Positions 49,525 to 58,410 of a stretch of 64,000 nt of DNA are shown piece after piece. The notes under the pieces were generated by a model, which was not told where the DNA came from, searched no databases, and saw only the letters and a list, made by a program, of their open reading frames with translations. Source of the stretch: Cellulosimicrobium cellulans (lineage in GTDB: Bacteria; Actinomycetota; Actinomycetes; Actinomycetales; Cellulomonadaceae); contig NZ_JAMXST010000004.1 of the NCBI RefSeq assembly GCF_024124905.1, positions 248,001-312,000 on the forward strand, in the 5' to 3' direction. The position numbers and the translations under genes were made by a program. The stretch's first letter is position 1; every line of letters begins with the position of its first letter.

Positions 49525-50195
49525 CACAGTCCCACCTTCCGGGCCGCGCGGGCGGGACGGACGTCGTCGACGGACTCGACGATCCGGTCGACCATGCCGT
49601 AGTCGAGCGCCTGCTGCGCCGTGAACCAGCGGTCGCGGTCGGAGTCGTCCGCGATGGTCTCGACGCTCTGGCCGGTGCTCTCCGCGGTCAGCCGGTGCAT
49701 GAGCCCCTTGGTGTACACGAGGTTCTCGGCCTGGATCGCGATGTCGACGGCGGTGCCGCCGATGCCCGCCGACGGCTGGTGCATCATGATGCGCGCGTGC
49801 GGCAGCGCGAACCGCTTGCCCGGCGTCCCCGCGCACAGCAGGAACTGCCCCATGCTCGCGGCGAAGCCCATCGCGACGGTCGAGACGTCGTTGGGGATGA
49901 GCCGCATCGTGTCGTAGATCGCCAGCCCGGCGCTCACCGAGCCGCCGGGGGAGTTGATGTACAGCGCGACGTCCGCGCGCGGGTCCTCCGCCGAGAGCAG
50001 GAGGAGCTGCGCGCACAGACGGTTCGCGACGGCGTCGTCCACGGCCGAGCCGAGGACGACGATGCGCTGGTGCAGCAGGCGCGTCGTGAGCTGGTCGTCG
50101 AAGGACGACGACGCCGGGGCGGCGGCCTCCGCGCGCGGTCTCCGGGCTTCGCCCAGCGGGTTATCGGTCTGGTGGTGGGTCGGGTGCGTGGTCAT
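49524..50195 (-). CDS. clpP: ATP-dependent Clp protease proteolytic subunit (first of pair, ClpP3-like)
   Basis: The product is 223 aa. A variable 40-residue N-terminus, probably a propeptide, precedes [29 protein letters not shown] and [20 protein letters not shown]. The catalytic Ser lies in [14 protein letters not shown] (about 114), His in [11 protein letters not shown] (about 139) and Asp in [15 protein letters not shown] choose the ATG at 50195; the ATG at 50252 falls inside the operator and would add an Arg/Pro-rich stretch unlike ClpP. Tandem PopR-type sites 42-71 bp upstream and a PopR-like gene nearby indicate regulated, conditional expression. Confidence 0.93.
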   Translation of the reverse strand: MTTHPTHHQTDNPLGEARRPRAEAAAPASSSFDDQLTTRLLHQRIVVLGSAVDDAVANRLCAQLLLLSAEDPRADVALYINSPGGSVSAGLAIYDTMRLIPNDVSTVAMGFAASMGQFLLCAGTPGKRFALPHARIMMHQPSAGIGGTAVDIAIQAENLVYTKGLMHRLTAESTGQSVETIADDSDRDRWFTAQQALDYGMVDRIVESVDDVRPARAARKVGL

Positions 50196-50230
50196 GCGAC
50201 CAGCGTGCGCCCCGGCGCGGATCGGAGGAG

Positions 50231-50272
50231 CGACGATCTGCCGTGGGCTCATCTGCCGACGGCAGATCGTCG
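50231..50272. promoter_or_regulatory. tandem PopR-type operators upstream of clpP
   Basis: Two abutting 15-bp sites are visible: TCTGCC-GTG-GGCTCA (50237-50251, imperfect) and TCTGCC-GAC-GGCAGA (50252-50266, perfect). An outer 14-bp inverted repeat, CGACGATCTGCCGT and its complement, frames 50231-50272. The half-sites match the TCTGCC-N3-GGCAGA repeats reported, as I recall, for Streptomyces PopR at clpP3. Confidence 0.75.
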
Positions 50273-50288
50273 CGTCCTCGACCGTGAA

Positions 50289-53200
50289 TCACCAGATCGG
50301 CCACGACCGGCGTTCGACGGTGATCCCGTTGGCGGGCGAGATGCTCACCCAGACCTGCGCGGTGCGCTGCGTGCCGTACGGGTTGCCGAGGACACAGGGC
50401 AGGTCGACGTAGCTGCCGGCATTGAGCTGGCGCATGTAGCTGTTGCCGGAGACGCTGTTGCCGTCCCAGAAGCACTCGAACGTGTAGGAGCCCGACGGGA
50501 AGTCCGCGTTGGCCTGCACGCGGAACTGGGTGCACATGGACCCGACGCAGCCCGACACGTCGGAACGTGGCCCGCGGACCACCCACGCCCGCGGGTCCGG
50601 GGGCGGCGGCGGGGCGTCGGTCTGGATCCGCTTCTTCGCGCTCCAGTCGCCGCACCCCGCGGCGTTGCACGCCCGCGCGTCGAGGTAGACGTCCTGCGAG
50701 TATCCGCTGATCGCGACGCTCGTCGTGGTGCCGGTCTTGTTCTGGGTCCCGGTGAGCCGCCACTCGTACCGCGAGATGGTGTTGCCGCCGTTGGAGGACG
50801 GGGCGGTGATGGTGAACGTTCCCGCGGTGCCGCTCGACTTCGTCGCGGTGACGCCTGGCACGCCAGGCTTCTGGTAGGCGTTGATCGATGCCGACGCGGG
50901 GCTGGACGTCGAGGTGCCGCCGTTGTTCGTCGCGACGACCGTGAACGTGTACGACCCGGGTGCGAGGTCGGTGAAGTCGACCGAGGTCCCGGTGACCTGC
51001 TTGGTCGTCCCACCAGGAGTGGCCTTGACCGTGTACGACGTGATCGGGCTGCCGTTGGCGTCGGCGGCTCCCCACGAGACGCGCGGGATGCCGCTGTCCT
51101 GCGAGGACGACCCGACGTTCTGCACGGTGGGCTTCGGCGGCGCCTCGGGACGGCCGTACGGCACGACCGCGGCGGACTGCGGGCTCTCCGCCGTCACGCC
51201 CGCCTTGTTCTCGGCCGTCACGGTGAACGTGTAGGACGACTCGTTGTCGAGCCCGGTCGCCTTGTGGCTCGTCCCCGTGAGAGAGGTCGGCGCGCCGTCG
51301 CGCGCGCCGTTCTTGTAGCGCTGCAGGCTGTACGCCTTGATCGCGTCGCCGTTCTCGAACGGCGGCTCCCACGACACGTCGATGGACCCGCCGTTGAGCG
51401 GGGAGTCGGAGGCGCGCGTCGCGCTGGGCGTCTTCGGGACGTCGGGCAGACCCGCCGGGATCTCCTCGGCGGAGTAGTCGCCCCACTCCGAGGGGTCGGG
51501 GGCGAGGTTCACGGCCTGCACGCGCACCCGGTACGCGACGCCGTTCTTCAGCCCGGTCCAGACGGTCTGGTTCCCGGTGAGGGACTGCATCTGGATGGCG
51601 CCGCTCGGCGGTGCCGGGGAGATCTCCAGGTTGACGGTCTCGATGGGCGAGCGGTCGGTGTAGGTCTTGTTGGTCCAGGTGACGGTGAGGGACTGGTCGC
51701 CGAACTCGAGGGTGGGTGCGGCGGGCGGGTCGGGCTTCTCGTCGGGTCGGGCCTCGGCCGAGGGCGGGGAGGCGGGTCCGTCGCCGACGGCGTTGGTCGC
51801 GTACACGGTGAAGGTGTACTTGACGTTGTTGGTGAGGCCGTCGAGGGTGCAGGTGGTGGTGCCGCAGGCCTTCTCGTAGCCGTTCTGGGAGCGCACGGTG
51901 TAGCCGGTGATCTCGGCGCCGTTGTTGTTCGGCGGGTCCCAGGACAGCACGACCGTCTTGGACCGCACCTCCTCGACCTGCGGGGTCGCGGGGGCCTCGG
52001 GCTTGCCGAGCACCTTGACCTGGACGCGGCCTTCGACCAGGCGGTCGGCGTCCTTGGTCGCGTCCTGGACGCGGTACGTGACGACCATGATGCCGACGTA
52101 GTTCTCGGCCGGGGTGATCGTGACGTCGTTCCCGGCGTAGGAGACGTCGCCCTGGCCCGTCTCGACACCGGCACCCACGATCTCCAGGGGCGTGTCGGGG
52201 AAGGGGTTGGCGTCGTTGGCGAGGACGTTCACCGTGGTGGCCTTGCCCTGGTGGGCGTCGTCGACGGTGTCCTGGTTGGCCCGGGCGAGGGGTCGGGTGG
52301 AGGCCACGACGGTGAGGGTCGCGGTGCCCTCGACCGGGGGGTGCTCGCCGTCGGTGACGGTGATCGGGACCTGCACGACCGAGCCCTTGGGCACGTCCGG
52401 GGACGCCTGGGCGTGCAGCGTGCTGCCCTCGACCGTCACGGTGACGCCCTGGGCCTGGCCGGTGGCCTTGAAGGTCAAGGAGTCGCCGTCGGGGTCGGTC
52501 GCGAAGCGTGCGAGGTCGATCGAGGCCTCCTCGCCCGCCGCGACGTCGAGCGTCGGGGTGGAGAGCTCGGGCGGCAGGTTCTCCGGCGGGACCACGCTGA
52601 TCGGCAGCGTGAGCAGCGCGGTGTGGCCCTCGGGGTCGTCGGGGCCGGAGCCGTCGGTCACCTCGAAGGTGACAGCGGCCGGCCCGACGTACTCGGCATT
52701 CGACGTGTAGACGATCTCGGTGGTCGAGGGCACCTCGCGGGTCCCCTCGAGCGCGGTGACCTTCTCCTCGGTCGTCAGTCGCGGGGTCTTGCCCTCGACG
52801 ACGAGCACGTAGTCCGTGATGTCGATCGGCAGCGGCTCGCCGCTGACGACCTCCAGAGGCGTGATGCCCGGACGCAGGGTCGGTGCCTGGTCCGTCATCC
52901 CCGGCACCTTGACGAAGGCCTTGGCGGTGAGGCCGTCGATGTCGGTGGCGGTGTAGGTGATGACCTGGCGGTTCTCGGTGAGGGTGACGACGAGCTCGCC
53001 GGTGTCGGTGACGGTGGCGGTGGTCGCGTCGGTGGTGACGGTGAGCTCGGTCGCGGCGCCGTCGGGGTCGGCGTCGTTGTCCAGGACGGGGACGGTGACC
53101 TCGGTCTTGCCGAGGATGTCCTCGACGGGCACGGTGTCGTCGCGGGCGACGGGGGGCAGCAGGGGTGCGTCGGCGGCGACGTTGACGGTGACGGCGCCGG

Positions 53201-56200
53201 TGGCGCGGGCGCCGTAGGTGTCCTGGACCTGGTAGTAGAACGTGTAGGCGCCGTCGGCGTCGGGGGAGGTCAGGACGATGCGGTCGGTCACGACCTCGGC
53301 GTCCAGGTCGTGGGTGTCCTCGATGGCGCCGGGGACCAGGCCGACCTGGTCGCCGTCGGGGTCGGTGTCGTTGGCCAGGGCCGCGACCGAGACCGTGCGC
53401 CCCGGGCGCACCGTGATCTCGTCGTCCACCGCCACGGGAGGCTGGTTGGTCTCGGCGGGCCGGGCGATGCCGACCTGGACCGTCCCGACGGCGGTGGCCC
53501 CGCGGGCGTCGAGCACGGAGTAGGTGAACGTGTCGTGCCCGGTGGCGTTCTTCGACGCCGCGTACTCGATCAGTCCGTCCACGACCCGGGCGGTGCCCTT
53601 GGCGGCGGGGGTCGCGATGCCGGTGACCTGGACGGAGTCGCCGTCGGGGTCGATCCCGTCCAGGGGGACCGCGATGCGCACGCTGGACCCGGACAGCACG
53701 CGCGCGTCGATCTCGCGGGGCTGCGGGGGTGCGTTGTCCTCCCCGTCGCGGATGCGGATCGTGACCTGGGCGGAGTCCTCCTGCCCGTTGACGTCGCGCA
53801 CCCGGTAGATCGCGTACGCGGTCCCGGCCTCGGGGCCGGCCTTGAACCGCAGCGTGTCCTCCGAGACGAACGCCTCGCCCAGGGCGGGGTCCACGTCCTG
53901 CTCGAGCTCGGGCTGCAGGAACAGCTCCAGCCCGTCGGGGTGGGTGTCGTTCTTCAGCACCGGGATCGTCACCACGTCCCCGGCGTGCACCGTGACCTCG
54001 TCCGCCGCCGCCTGCGGCGGCTGCAACCGCGTCGGCGCCGGCACGGGGATCACGCGTACCTGGCCGGTCGCCGTCTCGGTCCCGTTGGAGGCCGTGTACT
54101 CCACGGTCACGGGCGTGTCCAGGCGCCGGATCTCGGTCACCCGGAGCATCTGGTGCGCCAGGATCGCGACCGACACCCCGGCGTCGGCCGGGACGCGCAC
54201 GGACTGCACGACGAGGACGCCGCCGGCGGGGTCGGTGTCGTTGGCCAGCACGTCCACGAGCGTGCTGCCGCCCGCCGGGAGCAGGGCGGTGTCGGTCACC
54301 ACGATCGGGGCACCCTCGGCCTCCGACGGCGCCAGCACGTCCACCCGCACCAGACCCGTCGTCGCGTTCGGACCGTCCGTGACCTGGTACGTCAGGTCGT
54401 ACGACCGCGGCTCCATCGACACGAACGTGAACGTGCCCGCGTCATAGTTCGGCGTGATCTCCGCCGGCGCCGACTCCGACACCGACGCCAGCCGCAGCTC
54501 GTCACCGTTCGGATCGGTGTCGTTGCGCAACGGCTCCACCGTCACCGGCTGACCCGCCGGCACCACCACGTGATCGTTCACCGCCACCGGCGGCTGCGGA
54601 CCCGGCACCACGTCCACCAGCAGCTTGCCCTCGAAGGACATCTCGCCGTCGGAGACGAGCAGGGTCACGATCTTGCGGCCCGTCGAGCCGCCGCCGTCGC
54701 GGAACTCGACCGTGCCGTCCGGGCGCGAGCGCACGTCGTCCCCGGCCACCGTCGCCGCGGCCGACGCCAGGTAGAGGTCGTCGCCGTCCGGGTCCTTGAA
54801 GTACGGCAGGACCTTGATCGTGGCCCGACCACCCTGAGCCACCCGCAGCACCGGGTCACCCGTCTGCTCCGGCGGCGCGTTCTCCCCCCACGGGGAGACC
54901 TTCAGCGTGACGCCGGCCTCGGCCACGCCCCCACGCCCGTCGGCGACCGAGTACCGGAAGGTGCCCGTCCCCTGCGCGTCCTCGGGCACCACCGCCTGCA
55001 GCGCGGCACCGCCCATGATCGCCTGCACCGTCGCGTTGGCCGGGGAGTCCCCCGCCAGCGACGCGGTCATCACGTCCCCGTCCGGGTCCACGTCGTTGCC
55101 CAGCACCGGCAGGATCGTCGTGCGCCCCGGACGCACCCCGAAGCTGTCGTCCTGCGGCTGCGGCGGCTTGTTCGGCTGCGACCGGTCCGCGATGAACTGG
55201 TCCACCTGCTCCGGGTTCGTCAGCTCCGCGTCGGACTCCTCACCCTCGGCCTCCTCCGGCAACTGCACGTCCCAGTCGTCGACCTTCTGGTACTCGTCCG
55301 CCGCCATCCACAACGTCCCCGCCGACAGGTCGTTCAGCACGATCACGCGCCGGTTCACCCGGTACTCGAGGCGGGTCTGGGGGTCCAGGCCCTCGAGGCG
55401 CTCGTCGACGTCCCGACCCGTGCCGTCGCAGTCACGGATCACCTGACCCGTCGAGGCCCACGCCCCGTACGTGCAGGCGCCGAGCTGCACGGGCGCCGCC
55501 GGCACGCCCTGCGCGGCACGACGCTGCGCGTCCCCGCCCTTGAGCGGCTGGGAGACGAGGGCGTCCGTCGTGGCGACCACGACGACGTCCGAGGACTGTG
55601 ACGGCTGCTGCAGGCGCGCGTCCCCGCCCCCCTCGATCGCCACGCTCTTCCCGCCGGGCAGGATCAGGTGGGACGCGGACCGGTCGAGCACCACGGGCTT
55701 GTCACCGACCGCGGTCACCTCGACCTCCGCGCCCTTGCTCACCGGCAGGGGCGCGGAGGAGGCCTCACCGTCCACCGTGCCCTTGGACGTCGTCGCCACC
55801 GTCCACAGCGTCCCCGTCGACGGGATCGCCGCGAACACCGTCCCGTCCTGCGACACGGTCAGCGCGCCGTCACCGCCGACCTCGGCCACGGGGTCCAGCT
55901 TCTCCGCGTCGAACGACGTCGCCCCGTCGAACGGCAGCACCCACAGCAGACCCTCCTCGCCGTCGAGGATCGCCGTCGTCGCGCCACCGGAGACCACCTG
56001 CGCCCCCGCCGGCAGACGAACCTGCCCGTCCAGCTTCAGGTGCGCGACGTTCACGGGGGACGCGGAGCTCGTCCCGGAGTCGTCCAGCAGCACCCGGCCC
56101 GCGTCCTGCTGCACGTCGAACGACGCGCTGCCCGCGTTCAGCGTCCCGTCCATCGCCTGCGACTCGTAGTTGAACCGACCCAGCAGCCCGGCCGACGACT

Positions 56201-56357
56201 TCGTCACCCACACGCCCGAGTCGTTCAGGTCCACGTCCGCCGTGGCCTCGCCCTCGTAGAACAGCGCCATCCCGACCAGCGCCGTCGAGAACACCGACAC
56301 GGTGCTCACCGACGCGACGGTCCGACGATGCTCGCGGATGCTCGAGAGAAGGCCCAC
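50289..56357 (-). CDS. giant membrane-anchored Ig-like/FN3 repeat protein
   Basis: The product is about 2,022 aa. A short basic N-terminus and one helix (about 13-34, VASVSTVSVFSTALVGMALFY) anchor it. Residues 40-370 look like a beta-propeller (LWVLPFDGATSFDAEKLDPV). About a dozen cadherin/Ig-like units of 85-95 residues (each with NDTDPDGD and PVAVDDEI-type strands, likely Ca-binding) fill 400-1450, then about five FN3 domains (VVLSWDPPNNNGAEITGYTV) to 1910, a PPPPP linker and a Cys-containing C-terminal domain. There is no sortase motif. An extracellular stalk or adhesin role is inferred. GTG at 56357 fits AGGGAG 5 nt upstream better than the TTG just before. Homologues usually precede moxR-DUF58 genes, absent here. 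Confidence 0.85.
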   Translation of the reverse strand: MGLLSSIREHRRTVASVSTVSVFSTALVGMALFYEGEATADVDLNDSGVWVTKSSAGLLGRFNYESQAMDGTLNAGSASFDVQQDAGRVLLDDSGTSSASPVNVAHLKLDGQVRLPAGAQVVSGGATTAILDGEEGLLWVLPFDGATSFDAEKLDPVAEVGGDGALTVSQDGTVFAAIPSTGTLWTVATTSKGTVDGEASSAPLPVSKGAEVEVTAVGDKPVVLDRSASHLILPGGKSVAIEGGGDARLQQPSQSSDVVVVATTDALVSQPLKGGDAQRRAAQGVPAAPVQLGACTYGAWASTGQVIRDCDGTGRDVDERLEGLDPQTRLEYRVNRRVIVLNDLSAGTLWMAADEYQKVDDWDVQLPEEAEGEESDAELTNPEQVDQFIADRSQPNKPPQPQDDSFGVRPGRTTILPVLGNDVDPDGDVMTASLAGDSPANATVQAIMGGAALQAVVPEDAQGTGTFRYSVADGRGGVAEAGVTLKVSPWGENAPPEQTGDPVLRVAQGGRATIKVLPYFKDPDGDDLYLASAAATVAGDDVRSRPDGTVEFRDGGGSTGRKIVTLLVSDGEMSFEGKLLVDVVPGPQPPVAVNDHVVVPAGQPVTVEPLRNDTDPNGDELRLASVSESAPAEITPNYDAGTFTFVSMEPRSYDLTYQVTDGPNATTGLVRVDVLAPSEAEGAPIVVTDTALLPAGGSTLVDVLANDTDPAGGVLVVQSVRVPADAGVSVAILAHQMLRVTEIRRLDTPVTVEYTASNGTETATGQVRVIPVPAPTRLQPPQAAADEVTVHAGDVVTIPVLKNDTHPDGLELFLQPELEQDVDPALGEAFVSEDTLRFKAGPEAGTAYAIYRVRDVNGQEDSAQVTIRIRDGEDNAPPQPREIDARVLSGSSVRIAVPLDGIDPDGDSVQVTGIATPAAKGTARVVDGLIEYAASKNATGHDTFTYSVLDARGATAVGTVQVGIARPAETNQPPVAVDDEITVRPGRTVSVAALANDTDPDGDQVGLVPGAIEDTHDLDAEVVTDRIVLTSPDADGAYTFYYQVQDTYGARATGAVTVNVAADAPLLPPVARDDTVPVEDILGKTEVTVPVLDNDADPDGAATELTVTTDATTATVTDTGELVVTLTENRQVITYTATDIDGLTAKAFVKVPGMTDQAPTLRPGITPLEVVSGEPLPIDITDYVLVVEGKTPRLTTEEKVTALEGTREVPSTTEIVYTSNAEYVGPAAVTFEVTDGSGPDDPEGHTALLTLPISVVPPENLPPELSTPTLDVAAGEEASIDLARFATDPDGDSLTFKATGQAQGVTVTVEGSTLHAQASPDVPKGSVVQVPITVTDGEHPPVEGTATLTVVASTRPLARANQDTVDDAHQGKATTVNVLANDANPFPDTPLEIVGAGVETGQGDVSYAGNDVTITPAENYVGIMVVTYRVQDATKDADRLVEGRVQVKVLGKPEAPATPQVEEVRSKTVVLSWDPPNNNGAEITGYTVRSQNGYEKACGTTTCTLDGLTNNVKYTFTVYATNAVGDGPASPPSAEARPDEKPDPPAAPTLEFGDQSLTVTWTNKTYTDRSPIETVNLEISPAPPSGAIQMQSLTGNQTVWTGLKNGVAYRVRVQAVNLAPDPSEWGDYSAEEIPAGLPDVPKTPSATRASDSPLNGGSIDVSWEPPFENGDAIKAYSLQRYKNGARDGAPTSLTGTSHKATGLDNESSYTFTVTAENKAGVTAESPQSAAVVPYGRPEAPPKPTVQNVGSSSQDSGIPRVSWGAADANGSPITSYTVKATPGGTTKQVTGTSVDFTDLAPGSYTFTVVATNNGGTSTSSPASASINAYQKPGVPGVTATKSSGTAGTFTITAPSSNGGNTISRYEWRLTGTQNKTGTTTSVAISGYSQDVYLDARACNAAGCGDWSAKKRIQTDAPPPPPDPRAWVVRGPRSDVSGCVGSMCTQFRVQANADFPSGSYTFECFWDGNSVSGNSYMRQLNAGSYVDLPCVLGNPYGTQRTAQVWVSISPANGITVERRSWPIW

Positions 56358-56360
56358 CAA

Positions 56361-56533
56361 TGCTCCCTAAGTACGTGGTCGGGGCACACGAGACCGCGTC
56401 GTCCTGTCGAGCCGGGTGGCGAGAGAGGGGGAGACGCGCGTCTGTGCCCACAGAACGCCCCGTCGAGGGTAACCGAGCGGTCGGGGTCGCCGACATGGTG
56501 ACCACTCCCCATGCGGGTGGAATCTCCGGGTGT
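56361..56533. other. 173-bp intergenic region upstream of the giant protein gene
   Basis: TTAGGGAG at its left end is the ribosome site for the minus-strand giant gene. I see no convincing -10 or inverted repeat, and no gene. Confidence 0.4.
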
Positions 56534-56782
56534 TCAGGGCAGAAGGGACGCTCGCGACAGCGCCGCACGGTCGAGCGTGTGCTCCGCGGCGGCGTGGAGC
56601 GGGTCGGACGAGCGGGTCGACGTGGTCCCCGGGGCGACGGCGAGCCGGTCGCCTCGCGCCTGTGCGCGCGCCGCGGCGCGGCGGCGCCCGAGGTCGCTCA
56701 GCGCCGAGCCGACGACGACGAGCAGACGGTCGGCGCCGCGCGGCTCGGCGGTGCGGGGCAGGGTGGGGGAGTACGCGCTCAT
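56534..56782 (-). CDS. small 82-aa protein coupled to the ArsR regulator
   Basis: The ATG overlaps the ArsR stop as ATGA, and AGGAG lies 8 nt upstream, so translation is plausible. The product is Ala/Arg/Leu-rich ([31 protein letters not shown]) with one amphipathic helix and no recognisable domain. Composition is unremarkable for this genome, so a chance frame cannot be excluded. Function is unknown. Confidence 0.5.
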   Translation of the reverse strand: MSAYSPTLPRTAEPRGADRLLVVVGSALSDLGRRRAAARAQARGDRLAVAPGTTSTRSSDPLHAAAEHTLDRAALSRASLLP

Positions 56783-57393
56783 GAGGGGTTCTCCTTGCCG
56801 TCGATCGTGGGGAAGACGTTGAAGTGGATCTGCACGGGTCGCGCGCCCGGCGCCTGCTCCTGGCCCTCGAACCGGTGGAGCGTCGCGTCGAGCGCGTCCC
56901 AGGCGTCCGCGACCTCGTTCATCTGGTCAGCGGTGAGCCACATGCTGGCGGTCGTGAGGCGCGCCCCGTCGAGCCAGCGGGTCGGGAGCTCGGAGGAGCG
57001 CTCCAGGAACGCCTGGATCTTGCGGGCGCGCGCGTTCTCGAACTCCCGGCTCACCATCGCGGTGGCGAGCGTGGTCGCCGTGTCCTCGGTCTCGTCGGGC
57101 GTGCTCACGGTGAAGCCGCCCGGCGGCCGTTCCCACCACCGCTCCCGCGCCGTGCCGCGGCCGGCCACCTCGCGGACGAAGCCGTGCCGGGCGAGCTGGC
57201 GCAGGTGGTAGCTCGTCGAGCCGCTGGACTCGCCGACGAGGTCGGCGAGGCGGCTCGCGGTGAGCGCGCCGTGGGTGGAGAGCAGGTCGAGGATCTGCAC
57301 CCGCAGCGGGTGCGCGAGCGCCTTGAGCTGCGCCGGACCGAGCGCTGGGTGGCGCTCGGCGCTCGGGGGTGTGGTGTCGCCGTCGGTGCTCAT
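56779..57393 (-). CDS. ArsR/winged-helix transcriptional regulator
   Basis: The 204-aa product has the winged helix at residues 20-100: LKALAHPLRVQILDLLSTHGALTASRLADLVGESSGSTSYHLRQLARHGFVREV, the ArsR/HTH_20 type whose sensing part is a C-terminal alpha-beta domain (ARKIQAFLERSSEL ... QIHFNVFP) rather than metal-binding Cys. The ATG at 57393 has TACTCT ending 6 nt upstream on the minus strand and no ribosome site. Next to this -10 is TGCAAAG-ACAC-CTTTGCA, the likely autoregulatory operator. Its stop overlaps a small ORF. In many actinobacteria such regulators control an MFS drug exporter, but none is adjacent on this side. Confidence 0.88.
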   Translation of the reverse strand: MSTDGDTTPPSAERHPALGPAQLKALAHPLRVQILDLLSTHGALTASRLADLVGESSGSTSYHLRQLARHGFVREVAGRGTARERWWERPPGGFTVSTPDETEDTATTLATAMVSREFENARARKIQAFLERSSELPTRWLDGARLTTASMWLTADQMNEVADAWDALDATLHRFEGQEQAPGARPVQIHFNVFPTIDGKENPS

Positions 57394-57399
57394 GGCACG

Positions 57400-57442
57400 A
57401 GAGTAGCCATGCAAAGACACCTTTGCAAGAGGTTCTTTGCAA
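57400..57442. promoter_or_regulatory. arsR promoter and operator
   Basis: On the minus strand, TACTCT (57405-57400) ends 6 nt before the arsR ATG. TGCAAAG-ACAC-CTTTGCA (57410-57427) is a perfect 7-bp inverted repeat beside it, and a third half-site CTTTGCAA lies at 57435-57442. Binding would cover the promoter. Confidence 0.6.
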
Positions 57443-57515
57443 CGAGTTCTTGGGACGCGTTGCGAGACGAGACGCGAGGGGGCGAGGGGCGGCGCGAGGT
57501 GCGAGCATCGGTCGC

Positions 57516-58361
57516 ATGGCCCACGTGGTGGAGCGGGTGCGCGGGGCGACGGAGCGCGCGATCTTCCTCCGGGTCGCGGGCCCGGACGCGACCGCCACGA
57601 GGGCGCGCATCCACGAGACGCCGGGTCCGCGCTGGTTCGACCGGGGCTCGCCGGTCCAGCGCGTGCACGGCGACGCGTCGATGTTCGTCGGAGGGCTGCG
57701 CGCCCTGCTCCTCCAGAGCCTGCACCCGCTGGCCATGGCGGGCGTCGCCGCGCACTCGGGTTACCGGGGCGACCCCTGGGGCCGCCTCCAGCGCACGTCG
57801 ACCTTCATCGCCGTGACGACGTTCGGCACCGCCGACGACGCCGAGCGCGCGGTCGCGGCGGTCCGCGCGGTCCACGAGCGCGTCCGGGGCCGGGCGCCCG
57901 ACGGCCGCCGCTACCGGGCGAGCGACCCCGACCTGCTGCGGTGGGTCCACGTCGCGGAGACCCAGAGCTTCCTCGTCGCGCACCAGTCGTTCGGTCGACG
58001 CCCGCTCGACGCGCAGGGGTGCGACGAGTACGTCGCCCAGGCCGCCGTCGTCGGGCGCGCGCTGGGGGTCGTGGACGCGCCCCTGACCCGTCGGGAGCTG
58101 GACGCGGCGGTCGAGGAGTACCGGCCGGCGCTCTCGTTCACGCCGTCCGCGCTCGACGCCGCGCGGTTCCTGCTCGTCGAGCCCCCGCTCCCGTGGCCGG
58201 TGCGACCGGCCTACGCCGGGCTGGCCGTCGCCGCGCGCGAGTCGCTGCCCGCGTGGGCCCGCGCCGGGATGCCGCGGGTGCGCGGCCTGCCGGCGCGGTG
58301 GGCGCGGCCCGCCGGCGCCACGGTCACGCGGCTGATCCGCTGGGCGCTCCCTGTGTCGTGA
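57516..58361 (+). CDS. MpaB-like/DUF2236 oxygenase-family protein
   Basis: The product is 281 aa of the DUF2236 family, which includes the fungal MpaB oxygenase and latex-clearing-protein-related heme enzymes. Family blocks are HGDASMFVGGLRALLLQSLHPLAMAGVAAHSGYRGDPWGRLQRTSTFIAVTTFG and LLRWVHVAETQSFLVAHQ, which hold conserved His residues. It is all-helical without a signal peptide. A heme or metal cofactor is implied by the family, and the substrate is unknown. The ATG at 57516 lies in a region divergent from arsR and could share the ArsR operator 75-105 bp upstream, making it a candidate target. Confidence 0.85.
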   Translation: MAHVVERVRGATERAIFLRVAGPDATATRARIHETPGPRWFDRGSPVQRVHGDASMFVGGLRALLLQSLHPLAMAGVAAHSGYRGDPWGRLQRTSTFIAVTTFGTADDAERAVAAVRAVHERVRGRAPDGRRYRASDPDLLRWVHVAETQSFLVAHQSFGRRPLDAQGCDEYVAQAAVVGRALGVVDAPLTRRELDAAVEEYRPALSFTPSALDAARFLLVEPPLPWPVRPAYAGLAVAARESLPAWARAGMPRVRGLPARWARPAGATVTRLIRWALPVS

Positions 58362-58410
58362 GGTCGCGGCGCCGTGAGGTCGCGCCCTCCGTGCGGGCTC
58401 ACGGCGGTGG

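Noticed and set aside
50196-50252. Longer clpP start at the ATG at 50252
   Set aside because: It lies inside the tandem operator, has no ribosome site, and adds an Arg/Pro-rich stretch not seen in ClpP proteins.
49695-55601. 1,968-codon plus-strand open frame across clpP and the giant repeat gene
   Set aside because: It is antisense to clear clpP and Ig/FN3 coding sequence and encodes only Arg/Gly/Val/His-rich sequence without domains.
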